NCBI GenBank assembly: GCA_016720545.1
Contig: JADKKK010000009.1
Location: 186,001-250,000 of the forward strand
DNA length: 64,000 bases
Reading direction: 5' to 3'
From: Myxococcales bacterium
GTDB lineage: Bacteria > Myxococcota_A > Polyangia > Polyangiales > Polyangiaceae
The translations under genes were made by a program, and so were the position numbers. The notes beneath the pieces are model-generated. The model was given only the letters and a program-made list of their open reading frames with translations. It had not been told where the DNA came from and made no database searches. Within the stretch, counting starts at the first letter, position 1; every line of letters begins with the position of its first letter. This document shows positions 33,258 through 42,198 of this stretch, one piece after another.

Positions 33258-36200
33258 GGCGGCGAATCAGCGCGCTCGCCGGCCTCTTCCTCCGCTTCGA
33301 GGTCACCCTCACCGCGCTGGCGCTCGCCGCCGCGTGGAGCGGCGATCTCGGCTATTCGACCCGCGTGCGCACGGTGGACATCGGGCCGGTGCAGACCACC
33401 GTGGGAGATCTCCGCGCGCTCCACGCGGAGGTGCTCGTGCGAGGTGCAGAGGTGCGCGGGAGCGCTCGCCTCCGCGACGGCGACGAGATCAAGACCGGCG
33501 CGGGTGGCCGCGCGCGGGTGCGGCTCGACGACGGCACCATCGTCATCGTCGATGGCGACGCCACGCTCACGCTCAAGGGGGCGCGCCTCACGCTCGCGCG
33601 CGGTCGGGTGTTCGTGCAGGCGGGCGCTGCGGGCCGCACCGAAATCGCGATGCGCGACTCGCTGACGCGCGTGGTCTCCAGCGCGGCGGCGTTCGACGCG
33701 GGCGACGCGGGCGACGCCAAGAGCCCCGCGAAGGCCTACTGCGCGCGCGGCGAGCTCGTGCTCACCGCGGCCGGCAAGTCGGCCCATGTGCAGAGCGGCG
33801 AGACCGTCACGGTCGGCGTTGGCGAGGCGAAGGTCGCGCCGGAGACCGCGTTCGACGACTGGACCGGCGGCTTGGCGGTGCCTTGGTCGGGCGAGCCGGC
33901 CACCGCGAGCGCCCTCGCGGAGCTGTGGGGTGGCGCAGGTGGCGTCGACCCCGGCGCCCCGCTGGTCGTTCGCTCCGCCAAGGTCGAGGTGGGCATCGAC
34001 GGCGAGGTCGCGCACACGCAGATGCGAATGACCTATTTCAACGGCTCGGAGCGCCAGGTCGTCGCCGACGTTCGGATGGCGCTGCCGGAGGGGGCCATCG
34101 TGTCGAAGGTCGCGAGAGTCGACGAGGGCAACGCCACCGAGCAGACCGCGACGCTGGCGGTGGGCAATCCGAACGGGGCCGACAACGGCCGGCTCGAGTG
34201 GGCGGGCGGCGGGTGGTTGCGCGGGACCCTCACGGGCGTGCCCGCGGGGCGCTCGGTCGAGCTCGCCGTCGACTACGTCGAGTGGCTCCCCCAGCGCGAT
34301 GGCCACGCGACGTACCGCTTCCCCATGGCGAGCGACACGGAGGCCCCGATGGTCGGAGGACTCGACCTCCGCGTGGTGTCGCACTCGCCCGCGCGCTGGC
34401 TCTCGGCGAGCACGGGCGCCGCCGTCGTGGGCGGCGCGATCGAGCAGCACAGCGCCGACCTCCGCCCCACCGGAGACCTCGTCGTCGAGCTCTCGCCCGA
34501 CGTGGTGAAGGCCGGGATCGCGCGCGCGTACGTCGCGCCCGGCGCGCGGGGGGAGGACCCCTACCTGCTCGTGCGCACCGAGGCGCCGGCGGCGGCCGAG
34601 GCGGGGGTGACCCTGGCCCTCGTGGTCGACGCCTCCGCGAGCGTGGGCCCTTCGCTCCTCGAGATCGAGCGCGCGGCGGTGGACGCGCTCCTCGAGGCCC
34701 TCGGCCCGAAGGACGCGGTCGTCCTGCTCGTGGCCGACCACGGCACGCGCCTCGTGGGGCCCGAGAAGCCCGAGGCGGTGACGCCCGAGCTCCGCGCGCG
34801 CCTCCGGAAGGGGCTCGCCGACGTGCGCGCGGGCGGGGCCTCGAACCTCGGGCTCGCGCTCGAGCGCGCCGCCGACCTGCTGGACGGCGAGGGCGACCGC
34901 GCCGGCAGCGGCATGGTCGTCTACCTCGGCGATGGCAGGCCCACGGTGGGCGAGTCGAGCGCGCGCGATCTCCGCAAGCGCCTGGCGCGGCGGGCCAGTG
35001 GCGCTCCGCGGCTCGGGGCGCTCGCCGTGGGGCAGGGCGCCGACCGGTGGCTGCTCGCCGAGGTCGTCGCGGGCGGTGGCCCCGTGTACGACGTGCTCGA
35101 CCGACCCGACGCGGCCCGCGCGAGCGCCGCGCTCGTGGCCGACGCGCTCGCACCTACGCTGCGCGACGTGTCCGTCGACCTCGGCGCGACCGTCGATCGC
35201 GTCTACCCGCGCGAGCCCCAGGGCGTGGCGGCGGGGTCGACCCTGACCGTGGCCGGCCGCCTCCGTGGTGAGCCGCCGAAGCAGCTCGCGCTGCGCTACC
35301 GCCGCGGCACGAAGCTCGTCGAGGAGCTCCGGCCGGTCGAGCTCATGCGCGTGCCCGCCGCGGCGGACGTCGCCCGACGCTGGGCCGAGCAGCGCATCCA
35401 AGAGAGCGTGACCCACGCCGACGGCCTCGAGCCTGGTATCGCCCTCGCGTCCCGCTCCGGGCTGCTCACGCCGTGGACCGGCTGGTACTTCGGGGGCAGC
35501 GCCGGGTCGGCGTCGTGGGACCAGCGGGTGCTCGGCCTCTCGCCGCGCGTCGACGCCGCGTTCGCGAGCAAGGTCGAGCCTGCGCCGCCGCCCTCGTCGC
35601 TCTTGCTCGAGCCGCCTGCGCTCGAGCTCGATCGAGACGCGGCGCCCGCAGACGAGGCCTCGATCGAGCAGGCCGTGGAGCTCGCGGCCCGCCGCTCGAT
35701 CCGTGACTCGATGGGCGCGATGGTCGCCTGCCGTGACGCCCGCGCGTCGATCAAGCCGGGCGTCAGCGGGAACCTGCGCGTCGAGGTCGCGGTCGACGCC
35801 GAGGGTCGCGCCAAGCGCGTCGTCGTTCGCGCCAGCGCCACCGCCGACGACGATCCGGTGCTCAATCGCTGCGTGCGCGTGGTCGTGAGCGCGGTGCCCT
35901 TCTTCGCGTCGGGCGTCGCCGTGTCCGTGACCCTCGACCTCTCGCTGCCGCCCGGGCAGCGCGCGAAGCGCACGCAGTGCTCCGTGGCCTCCACCCTGCC
36001 GCTCGCGGTGAAGCGCGGGATCTGGCGTGCGCGTAAGTCTAGAGGAACGCTCGATTATTCGGAGGCGGCGCGCGCGTGCGAGCTCCCTACATGGAGCGAC
36101 CGACGCACCCTCCTCGGCATCCTCGTCGCCGGCATGGCGCCTGTCACCGGGACCGCCCTCGCCGCGCGCTTCTCCGCCGAGGGCGCGACGGACGCGGCCG

Positions 36201-37282
36201 CGTTCGTTCGCCAGGAGCTCCTCCGCACGATCCGGCTCGACGGGCTCGACGCGGCCACCCTCCGCAAGCTGCTCATCGACGACGAGCCGAAGCTCGACCA
36301 CTCGCTCGACAAAGCCTACCGAGCCGCGACGTCCGACGCGGCGCGCCTCGCGGTGCTCCGCCGCTTCTTGAGGCTCGCCCCGCACAGCCCGCTCGGGCGC
36401 CGCCTGCTCATCGCCCAGCTCGAAGCGACCGGGGCGCGCGAGCCGCTCCTCGACGAGATCGAGCACATCCGGTACGACCGCTTCGCCGACGCGGGCCTGC
36501 TCGCCGAGTGCGCGTCCACGCTTCGGCGCGTGGGGCTCGACGAGGAGGGGCGCCGCGCGTTCGGCGAGCTCGTCGAGCGCGCGCCGCGCGATCCGTGGAC
36601 CCTCGGGTACGTGGGCGATCGCCTGCGCGCCGAGGGCCTCTACGAGGACGCGCTCGCGGCCTACCAGCGGCTCGACGCCGCCATGCCGGACGACCCCGCC
36701 GTCACGCTCCGCCTCGCGCTCGCCCACGCAGGCGCCGGGCGGCTGGACGTCGCGACCCGACTGCTCGATCGGGTCGCGCAGACCGGGGGACGTGGCGATG
36801 ACGGTCGGCTCGGCGAGCTCTCCTCGATCGTGTCCGCGTCGCTCATCGCGGCCGCCCGGCAGGCCCCCGCGCGCGCGCCCGCCGCGCTCGCCGCCGAGAC
36901 CGACGCGCTGCTCGTGCGCCGCCTCGCGCAGACGCCGCTCCCCGACGTCGCGAGCTTCATCCTCGTGAGCGCGCCCGTCTCCGACTCCTACGTCGAGGTG
37001 CTCGTCGCCCGCCAGGAGAAGGACAAGGACGAGCTGGCCGCCGACCTCGACGCCCCGGTCATGGGCCTCGCCGCCGTGCGCATCGAGCGCGGCGGCGGGA
37101 CCACGCGGCTGCGCCTGCGCCGCCGCGGCTTCCCGAGCACGCGGTCGACCCGGGCGATCGTTCGTGCTCTCGTGCTGAAGGGGGGCGATCGCAGCCAGGC
37201 GGTGCTGGTCACTCGGGAGGTCGACGTTCCCGCGGGCGAAAAGGGCGTCGAGCTGCGCTGGACCGGAGAGGCGTTCCAATGA
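33254..37282 (+). CDS. Paralog of the FecR/VIT/vWA/AgmX/TPR protein
   Basis: A 1342-residue protein in ATGA overlap with the gene before it. It has an N-terminal signal-anchor (VTLTALALAAAWSG), then a FecR-like domain (RLRDGDEIKTGAGGRARVRL), a shortened VIT-like region (~236-316), a vWA domain with an intact MIDAS start (VVDASASVG, ~453-461), an AgmX-like domain (~803-899: RDSMGAMVACRDARASIK, VVVRASATADDDPVLNRC) and TPR-like helices. The layout matches the upstream protein almost domain for domain, indicating duplication. Here the metal motif is complete, in contrast to the upstream paralog. The two probably act together at the cell surface. Confidence 0.88.
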   Translation: MRRRISALAGLFLRFEVTLTALALAAAWSGDLGYSTRVRTVDIGPVQTTVGDLRALHAEVLVRGAEVRGSARLRDGDEIKTGAGGRARVRLDDGTIVIVDGDATLTLKGARLTLARGRVFVQAGAAGRTEIAMRDSLTRVVSSAAAFDAGDAGDAKSPAKAYCARGELVLTAAGKSAHVQSGETVTVGVGEAKVAPETAFDDWTGGLAVPWSGEPATASALAELWGGAGGVDPGAPLVVRSAKVEVGIDGEVAHTQMRMTYFNGSERQVVADVRMALPEGAIVSKVARVDEGNATEQTATLAVGNPNGADNGRLEWAGGGWLRGTLTGVPAGRSVELAVDYVEWLPQRDGHATYRFPMASDTEAPMVGGLDLRVVSHSPARWLSASTGAAVVGGAIEQHSADLRPTGDLVVELSPDVVKAGIARAYVAPGARGEDPYLLVRTEAPAAAEAGVTLALVVDASASVGPSLLEIERAAVDALLEALGPKDAVVLLVADHGTRLVGPEKPEAVTPELRARLRKGLADVRAGGASNLGLALERAADLLDGEGDRAGSGMVVYLGDGRPTVGESSARDLRKRLARRASGAPRLGALAVGQGADRWLLAEVVAGGGPVYDVLDRPDAARASAALVADALAPTLRDVSVDLGATVDRVYPREPQGVAAGSTLTVAGRLRGEPPKQLALRYRRGTKLVEELRPVELMRVPAAADVARRWAEQRIQESVTHADGLEPGIALASRSGLLTPWTGWYFGGSAGSASWDQRVLGLSPRVDAAFASKVEPAPPPSSLLLEPPALELDRDAAPADEASIEQAVELAARRSIRDSMGAMVACRDARASIKPGVSGNLRVEVAVDAEGRAKRVVVRASATADDDPVLNRCVRVVVSAVPFFASGVAVSVTLDLSLPPGQRAKRTQCSVASTLPLAVKRGIWRARKSRGTLDYSEAARACELPTWSDRRTLLGILVAGMAPVTGTALAARFSAEGATDAAAFVRQELLRTIRLDGLDAATLRKLLIDDEPKLDHSLDKAYRAATSDAARLAVLRRFLRLAPHSPLGRRLLIAQLEATGAREPLLDEIEHIRYDRFADAGLLAECASTLRRVGLDEEGRRAFGELVERAPRDPWTLGYVGDRLRAEGLYEDALAAYQRLDAAMPDDPAVTLRLALAHAGAGRLDVATRLLDRVAQTGGRGDDGRLGELSSIVSASLIAAARQAPARAPAALAAETDALLVRRLAQTPLPDVASFILVSAPVSDSYVEVLVARQEKDKDELAADLDAPVMGLAAVRIERGGGTTRLRLRRRGFPSTRSTRAIVRALVLKGGDRSQAVLVTREVDVPAGEKGVELRWTGEAFQ

Positions 37283-38133
37283 CATCCCCCGACGCACCCG
37301 AGACCACGGCCCTGCCGTCCGCGACCGCGAGCGACCCTCTCGCGGCGCTCTCGGCTGAACCCGCTACAGGCGCCGCTGAGGCGTTCGCGCAGGCCGACGC
37401 ACCCGGCGAGCCCGAGGCGCCGGGCGCTGCCGTGCCCCACGCGCCAGGCGTTGAGCCGCCGGCCGACGACGCCGCTGCGGAGGCCATCGCGCAGCCTGCC
37501 GCGATGCAGGCCGAGAGCGCCGTCGGGCCTTTTTCGTACGGGTGGCCACCGCCCGTCTCCGCGGGGCCGTACCGCACGCCCCCGTACGAGGGGAGCCCTC
37601 ACGTCCTGCGCGGGCCGCGCCTTCCCTGGGCGATCCTCGGTCCGTCGCTGCGCGTGTTCGCGGTCCTCCTGTGGAGCTACGTGGTGGTAGGGCAGTTCAC
37701 CGCGTCCTGGCCTCTCGGCAGGCCCATTAGCCCTGTGGTCGCGCTCGCCCTCGTGTCTCTTCTCACGCTCCTCGCGTGGATCGTCGCGTTCCGAACGAGC
37801 CTCGCGGTCGCGCCCGCGGCGAACGCGCGCCGCTTCGTGGGGCGCGGCCTCGCGATCGCGGCGGGCGGCTTCGCGCTCTTCGTCGGCGCGGTGCTGGCGC
37901 CGATCGTCGGCGTCGTCGTGCTGCCGCACACGCGGGGATACGACCTCCTCGTCGGCTTCGCGCTCGTGTCGGTCTCGCTCGTGGCCGCGCTCCTCGGCGA
38001 CCACATCTCCCACTCGCCCGATCTCCCACGACCCACGCGCACGCACGGGCAGCGCTTCGTGACGGTGCTCGCGTGGATGGGCGGCGTGGCGCTCACCCTC
38101 ATCGCGGGCGCCGATCTCGCAGGCGCCCTATGA
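37279..38133 (+). CDS. Membrane protein with disordered Ala/Pro/Glu-rich N-terminus
   Basis: A 284-residue protein in ATGA overlap with the previous gene, third in the operon. The first ~110 residues are Ala/Pro/Glu-rich and predicted disordered. About five hydrophobic helices follow (VFAVLLWSYVVVGQF, VVALALVSLLTLLAWIVAF, LAIAAGGFALFVGAVLAPIVGVVVL, LLVGFALVSVSLVAALLG, VTVLAWMGGVALTLIAG). No family is recognised. Its tie to the two giant proteins suggests it anchors or exports them. Its last 6 bases overlap the convergent murI-like gene. Confidence 0.75.
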   Translation: MTSPDAPETTALPSATASDPLAALSAEPATGAAEAFAQADAPGEPEAPGAAVPHAPGVEPPADDAAAEAIAQPAAMQAESAVGPFSYGWPPPVSAGPYRTPPYEGSPHVLRGPRLPWAILGPSLRVFAVLLWSYVVVGQFTASWPLGRPISPVVALALVSLLTLLAWIVAFRTSLAVAPAANARRFVGRGLAIAAGGFALFVGAVLAPIVGVVVLPHTRGYDLLVGFALVSVSLVAALLGDHISHSPDLPRPTRTHGQRFVTVLAWMGGVALTLIAGADLAGAL

Positions 38134-38919
38134 GCGGCGCGCGAACGTGAGCGTAGCCACGGGCCCCGGGTCGAGGCCGAACGCGGCCTTGGCGCCCGCG
38201 CGGGTCGCCTCCGGACTGCCCGTCGTGAAGGCGCGGATCCGCCGCGCCGCGGCGCGTTGCGCCCCGACCATCGGGGGCTCGATCGGGCATACGCGCTCGG
38301 CCAACGCCTCCGCCGGGTCGAGCAGCTCCACCCCAGGCAAGTGCCGCTGCAGCACGCCCTCTATCGCCGGGTAGTGCGTGCAAGCGAGGAGGACCGCGCG
38401 CTCGCCGCGGAGCGGCGCGACGACGCGCGCCACGTCCGCCTCGAGGGCGGCCGACCCGAGCTCGCCCCGCTCGACCCACGCCGACAGCGGCTGCGCGACC
38501 CGCCCGCGCACCGTGACGTCGCGCGCGGCCAGGCGGCGCCGATGGTGCCCGGAGCGCACCGTCCGCCCTCCGCCCAGGAGCCCCACCCGGGAGAGGCCCG
38601 TGCGGAGCACCACCTCCACGCCAGCGTCCAGCATGTCGAGCACCTCCAGCGAGGTCGCCGGGAGGAGGTGCGCCACGGTGCTCGCCGCGTTGCACGCGAG
38701 CACCGCGCGCTCGGCGCCGAGGCCTGCGAAGTAAGCGAGCAGCACCCCGAGCCGGGCCGCGAGCGCGCGGGTAGGTACCTTGCCGTACGGAGTGAATCCC
38801 GCGTCGGAGACGTAGACGATGGAGAGCGTCGGATCGCGTCTCCAGAGCGCCCGCACCACGCCGAAGCCGCCGATGCCCCAGTCGAGCACGAGCAGCGGCG
38901 CGCGCGATGTGCCCGTCAC
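38128..38919 (-). CDS. murI: Glutamate racemase family protein (MurI-like)
   Basis: A 263-residue Asp/Glu racemase. The two catalytic cysteines are in LACNAASTV (C76) and LLACTHYPAI (C180). The first substrate-binding motif is DWGIGGFGVV, where standard MurI has DSGVGG: Asp13 is kept but the Ser is replaced by Trp. This deviation means activity on glutamate needs support. The downstream YVSDAGFTPYGKVP fits the family pattern. GTG 38919 overlaps the stop of the methyltransferase fusion (GTGA), so it belongs to the CDO/methyltransferase operon. The family supplies D-glutamate for peptidoglycan. Confidence 0.85.
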   Translation of the reverse strand: MTGTSRAPLLVLDWGIGGFGVVRALWRRDPTLSIVYVSDAGFTPYGKVPTRALAARLGVLLAYFAGLGAERAVLACNAASTVAHLLPATSLEVLDMLDAGVEVVLRTGLSRVGLLGGGRTVRSGHHRRRLAARDVTVRGRVAQPLSAWVERGELGSAALEADVARVVAPLRGERAVLLACTHYPAIEGVLQRHLPGVELLDPAEALAERVCPIEPPMVGAQRAAARRIRAFTTGSPEATRAGAKAAFGLDPGPVATLTFARRS

Positions 38920-40268
38920 GGGTAGCTCTGCGGGAGCGCGAAGCCCCGCGGGAGCGGACCCGAGTCGAACGCGACCACGCGCGACGCGAGCGCCACGGTG
39001 AGCACCTCCACGCGTCGCCCGGGGAAGCGCCCCTCCAGGTACCACCGCACCTCGTGCTCGGAGCGGATGGGGTTGTACTTCAGCATCTCGGCCCAGCTTG
39101 GATCGCGCACGAGCGCCCCGAGCTTGCGGTGAAAGTGTGCATAATGCACGCGACTTCGTGCGCGGGCCAGCGCCCCCGCGACGAGCCGCGGAGCGTCCCG
39201 AGCACCGGCTGGAACGGCGACCATGTCGACGATGAGGAGCCGGCCCCCAGGCGCCAGCACCCTCCGAATCTCGGCCATGATCGGGTCCCAGTCGAGGTAC
39301 CGGAACGAGAGCATCGAGATGACCACGTCGACGCTGGCGTCGTCGGCCGGGAGCGCCGGCCCGGTCACGGCCTCGAACCGGAGGCCGCTCGTGTGGCCGA
39401 ACCTGCGCCGCGCGCGGGCGATCATTTCGCTCGACGCGTCGAGCCCGAGGCCGCTGCCGAGCCGAGGCGCGAGCCTCGCCAAGAGCGCGCCGTTCCCGCA
39501 CCCGATCTCGAGGGCTCGTGCGCCCGTCGACGCGTCGGGCAGGTGGCGCTCGAGCCAGGCCACCTCGGGCCCGCGGACCCCAATGTCGGCGAAGGCCTCG
39601 TCGTAGAGATCGGCCACGCGATCGTACGAGGCGGCCGCGGGGTCGAACGTGGGGTCGGGCAGGAAACGCAGCATGGCCTCCGGACGGAGCGCTCCGGCGT
39701 ACTTGAGCGCCGTGGCCCCGAGCCCGTGCGACTTGCGACCCGGCAGCGCCACGACGTGGAGGGGCGCGTCGGCGCCGGCCATCCCACAGCAGCCGCCGTC
39801 CCACGCGAAGCGGTCGCGGGCGCGCGAGAAGGTCGTGTAGAGGTGGTGCCCGCGCGCGGGGACACCGAACGTGCGCGCGAAGAAGGGCGCGAACCAGCGC
39901 GCGCTCCGGCAGCAGTGGAAGTAGGCCTCGCCGCCTGGCGCGAAGGGCAACGCGCCCTCGGCCGCGAGCGCGCGCCACTCGTGCGGGCTGAGCTGCTCGG
40001 GCACCTTCGTGGTGCGGAACATGGGCCCGTACATGCCCGAATGGCCGATGAAGTGGAGCTCTGCGAGCGCGAGACCCTCCGCGCGCAGGCTCGCCATCGC
40101 GCGGACGAGATCGGCCTTCGACTCGACCGACTCGACCACCACACGCGCGCGCGGGTGCTTCGCCCGCAGCTCGGCGCCGAGCGTGCGCGCGGCGCGCGAG
40201 AACCGCCCGCCGCCCTCCCGGTAGAGCGTGGTGAAGCCCACCCAATACGCCGGCGGGGCCACGCTCAC
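38916..40268 (-). CDS. Caspase-fold-like N-terminal domain fused to SAM methyltransferase
   Basis: A 450-residue protein starting at GTG 40268 in GTGA overlap with the CDO gene. The C-terminal half (~215-440) is a class I methyltransferase: motif I ALEIGCGNGALLARLA, then DDASVDVVISMLSFRYLD and GGRLLIVDM. The N-terminal half (~1-200) has LHFIGHSGMYGP (H76) and, 43 residues on, YFHCCRSARWF (C119/C120), a His-Cys arrangement like clan CD/CHAT peptidases. The fold assignment is inference from this spacing. An SAH-rich motif is absent. Such a fusion is unusual. The substrate of the methyltransferase is unknown. Confidence 0.75.
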   Translation of the reverse strand: MSVAPPAYWVGFTTLYREGGGRFSRAARTLGAELRAKHPRARVVVESVESKADLVRAMASLRAEGLALAELHFIGHSGMYGPMFRTTKVPEQLSPHEWRALAAEGALPFAPGGEAYFHCCRSARWFAPFFARTFGVPARGHHLYTTFSRARDRFAWDGGCCGMAGADAPLHVVALPGRKSHGLGATALKYAGALRPEAMLRFLPDPTFDPAAASYDRVADLYDEAFADIGVRGPEVAWLERHLPDASTGARALEIGCGNGALLARLAPRLGSGLGLDASSEMIARARRRFGHTSGLRFEAVTGPALPADDASVDVVISMLSFRYLDWDPIMAEIRRVLAPGGRLLIVDMVAVPAGARDAPRLVAGALARARSRVHYAHFHRKLGALVRDPSWAEMLKYNPIRSEHEVRWYLEGRFPGRRVEVLTVALASRVVAFDSGPLPRGFALPQSYP

Positions 40269-40870
40269 GGCCGCGTCCAGGGCTCGCGTTGCACCACGTC
40301 GTCCGGTGGGAGCCACGCGCCGCCGCGCGCGAGGTAGGTGCACCGAGCCTCCGCGTCGTACAGGCGGGCTGGGCCCGCGTCGCCAGGGTAGAGGTGGAGC
40401 GTGAGGCCCACGGCGTCCGCCGACTCCATGTCGTGCACGACGTCGCGCGCGACCTCGATGGACTCGCCCGCCTGCCAGCGCCGCACCTGAGAGGGGACGC
40501 CGAGGGCGGGGCCGTCGAGGGCGAAGCGGCGCTCCTCGAACCGCCCCGCGAGGACGAGCACGCGCCCTTGCGTGCCGCCGTGGTCGTGAGGCGCGCACCG
40601 CACCCCGGGCTGCCAGGTAGCCAGCATCACCTCGCCGCGGGCGCCGTGCTCCAGCGGCACGCGGCCGTAGGGCCTACCCGCGGTCGGCGCCGCGCGGAGG
40701 GCCGCGAGGTCCGACGCACGGAGCGAGGCCTCTGACGCCCGCGTGAGCGTCCCGGTCGCGTGGAGCTCCTCGAGCGCGCGGAGCAGCCGCGCGCGGGTGA
40801 GCGGCGCGATGAGGCGCCGTGCAGTGGGCAGCGCGCGCAGCGCGCGCTCGTGGGTGAGGGGGGAAATCAT
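40265..40870 (-). CDS. Cysteine dioxygenase family protein
   Basis: A 201-residue cupin enzyme that, in the family, oxidises cysteine (or a related thiol) to the sulfinate with non-heme iron. The three-His iron site is H95-x-H97 (CAPHDHGGTQG) and H146 (VVHDMESA). The Cys of the mammalian Cys-Tyr cofactor is absent, replaced in the sequence by Gly, as in bacterial members. ATG 40870 is the chosen start; the frame is open further upstream but looks like non-coding sequence. It is first in a three-gene minus-strand operon and divergent from the iminopeptidase gene. Confidence 0.87.
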   Translation of the reverse strand: MISPLTHERALRALPTARRLIAPLTRARLLRALEELHATGTLTRASEASLRASDLAALRAAPTAGRPYGRVPLEHGARGEVMLATWQPGVRCAPHDHGGTQGRVLVLAGRFEERRFALDGPALGVPSQVRRWQAGESIEVARDVVHDMESADAVGLTLHLYPGDAGPARLYDAEARCTYLARGGAWLPPDDVVQREPWTRP

Positions 40871-41024
40871 GGACCGTCTCACGTGCCTCCAAGCAGAGAA
40901 CGCCGGACGCCGCCCCTCCATTCTCACGACGCTTGCGCGACGAGCAAGCCCAGCGCGCGCCGAGGCCGGCGCGCGAGTGGTCGTGCCCCTCGCGCAGCGC
41001 CCCACGCTGCTGTAGACACGCCCC

Positions 41025-41984
41025 ATGGCCCTCCGCACTTTGTACCCAGCGATCGAGCCCACCCGCCGCGGCAGCCTCGCCGTCTCCGACGGCCACACGT
41101 TGTATTGGGAGGAGTCGGGCAACCCCGAAGGCAAACCGGTCGTCTTCCTGCACGGCGGCCCGGGCGGCGGCTCCGATCCGAAGCACCGGCGGTATTTCGA
41201 TCCCGCCCGCTACCGCATCGTGGTGTTCGATCAGCGCGGCTCCGGCAAGAGCACGCCGCACGCGTCGCTCGAGCACAACACGACCTGGCACCTCGTCGCC
41301 GACGTCGAGCGTCTGCGCGAAGAGCTCGGCGTGGAGCGATGGCAGGTGTTCGGCGGCTCGTGGGGCTCCACCCTCGCCCTCGCGTACGCCCAGACCCACC
41401 CCGAGCGCGTGACCGAGCTCGTCCTGCGGGGGATATTTCTCCTGCGAAAACAAGAGATTGACTGGTTCTATCAGCGCGGCGCGGGCGCGATCTTCCCCGA
41501 CGCCTGGGAGGCCTACGAGGGGCACATCCCCGAGGCGGAGCGCGGCGATCTCGTGAGCGCGTACTACGCGCGCCTCACCTCCGACGACGAGGCCGCGCGT
41601 CGGGAGGCCGCGCGCATTTGGAGCGTGTGGGAGGGGCGCACGAGCTGCCTCATCCCCGACGTCGAGCTCATCGAGCGCACCTCTGGCGACGAGTTCAGCC
41701 TCGCGTTCGCGCGCATCGAGTGCCACTACTTCATGCACGGAGGGTGGCTCACGGGCGAGCGCGCGCTGCTCGCGCCCGCGAACCTCGACCGCATGCGCCA
41801 CATCCCCGGGGTCATCGTGCAGGGGCGCTACGACGTGGTGTGCCCGGCCGAGAGCGCGTGGGCGCTGCACAAGGCGTGGCCAGAGGCGGCGCTCCACATC
41901 GTGCCGGACGCGGGCCACTCGGCGAGTGAGCCGGGGATCGTGGACCAGCTCGTGACGGCCACCGACCGTTTCGCCGAACGTTAG
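41025..41984 (+). CDS. pip: Proline iminopeptidase
   Basis: A 319-residue alpha/beta hydrolase that removes N-terminal proline from peptides. The oxyanion-hole segment FLHGGPGGG, DQRGSGKS, and the nucleophile elbow GGSWGST (S112) are hallmarks; the acid and base residues are in VQGRYDVVCP and DAGHSASE. The length agrees with the family. ATG 41025 is 154 bases from the divergent CDO start. Pip is normally cytoplasmic, and no signal peptide is seen. Confidence 0.94.
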   Translation: MALRTLYPAIEPTRRGSLAVSDGHTLYWEESGNPEGKPVVFLHGGPGGGSDPKHRRYFDPARYRIVVFDQRGSGKSTPHASLEHNTTWHLVADVERLREELGVERWQVFGGSWGSTLALAYAQTHPERVTELVLRGIFLLRKQEIDWFYQRGAGAIFPDAWEAYEGHIPEAERGDLVSAYYARLTSDDEAARREAARIWSVWEGRTSCLIPDVELIERTSGDEFSLAFARIECHYFMHGGWLTGERALLAPANLDRMRHIPGVIVQGRYDVVCPAESAWALHKAWPEAALHIVPDAGHSASEPGIVDQLVTATDRFAER

Positions 41985-42198
41985 ACCGAGCGGCGAGCTC
42001 CGCGACGCGCCGGGGGTCTTCGAGGGCGCGCGTGACAACTTCCTACGACGACTGACAAGTCCGAGACGCGCGGATCGCGCGCTCGCGCGTCACTCCTTGC
42101 GAGCCGCGCTCGCGTCCCCCGCGCCTTCGAGCCGAAGTCGTCCGGCGGGTTCGCGAAGCACGCGGCCGGAAAGGTACGCTCTCGTGAACGTCACCCTC

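Noticed and set aside
32909..37297. A 1462-codon minus-strand open frame opposite the two giant VIT/vWA genes
   Set aside because: Composition is Arg/Ala/Glu/His-rich with no family motif; it is the mirror of a very GC-rich coding strand, where long open antisense frames are expected.
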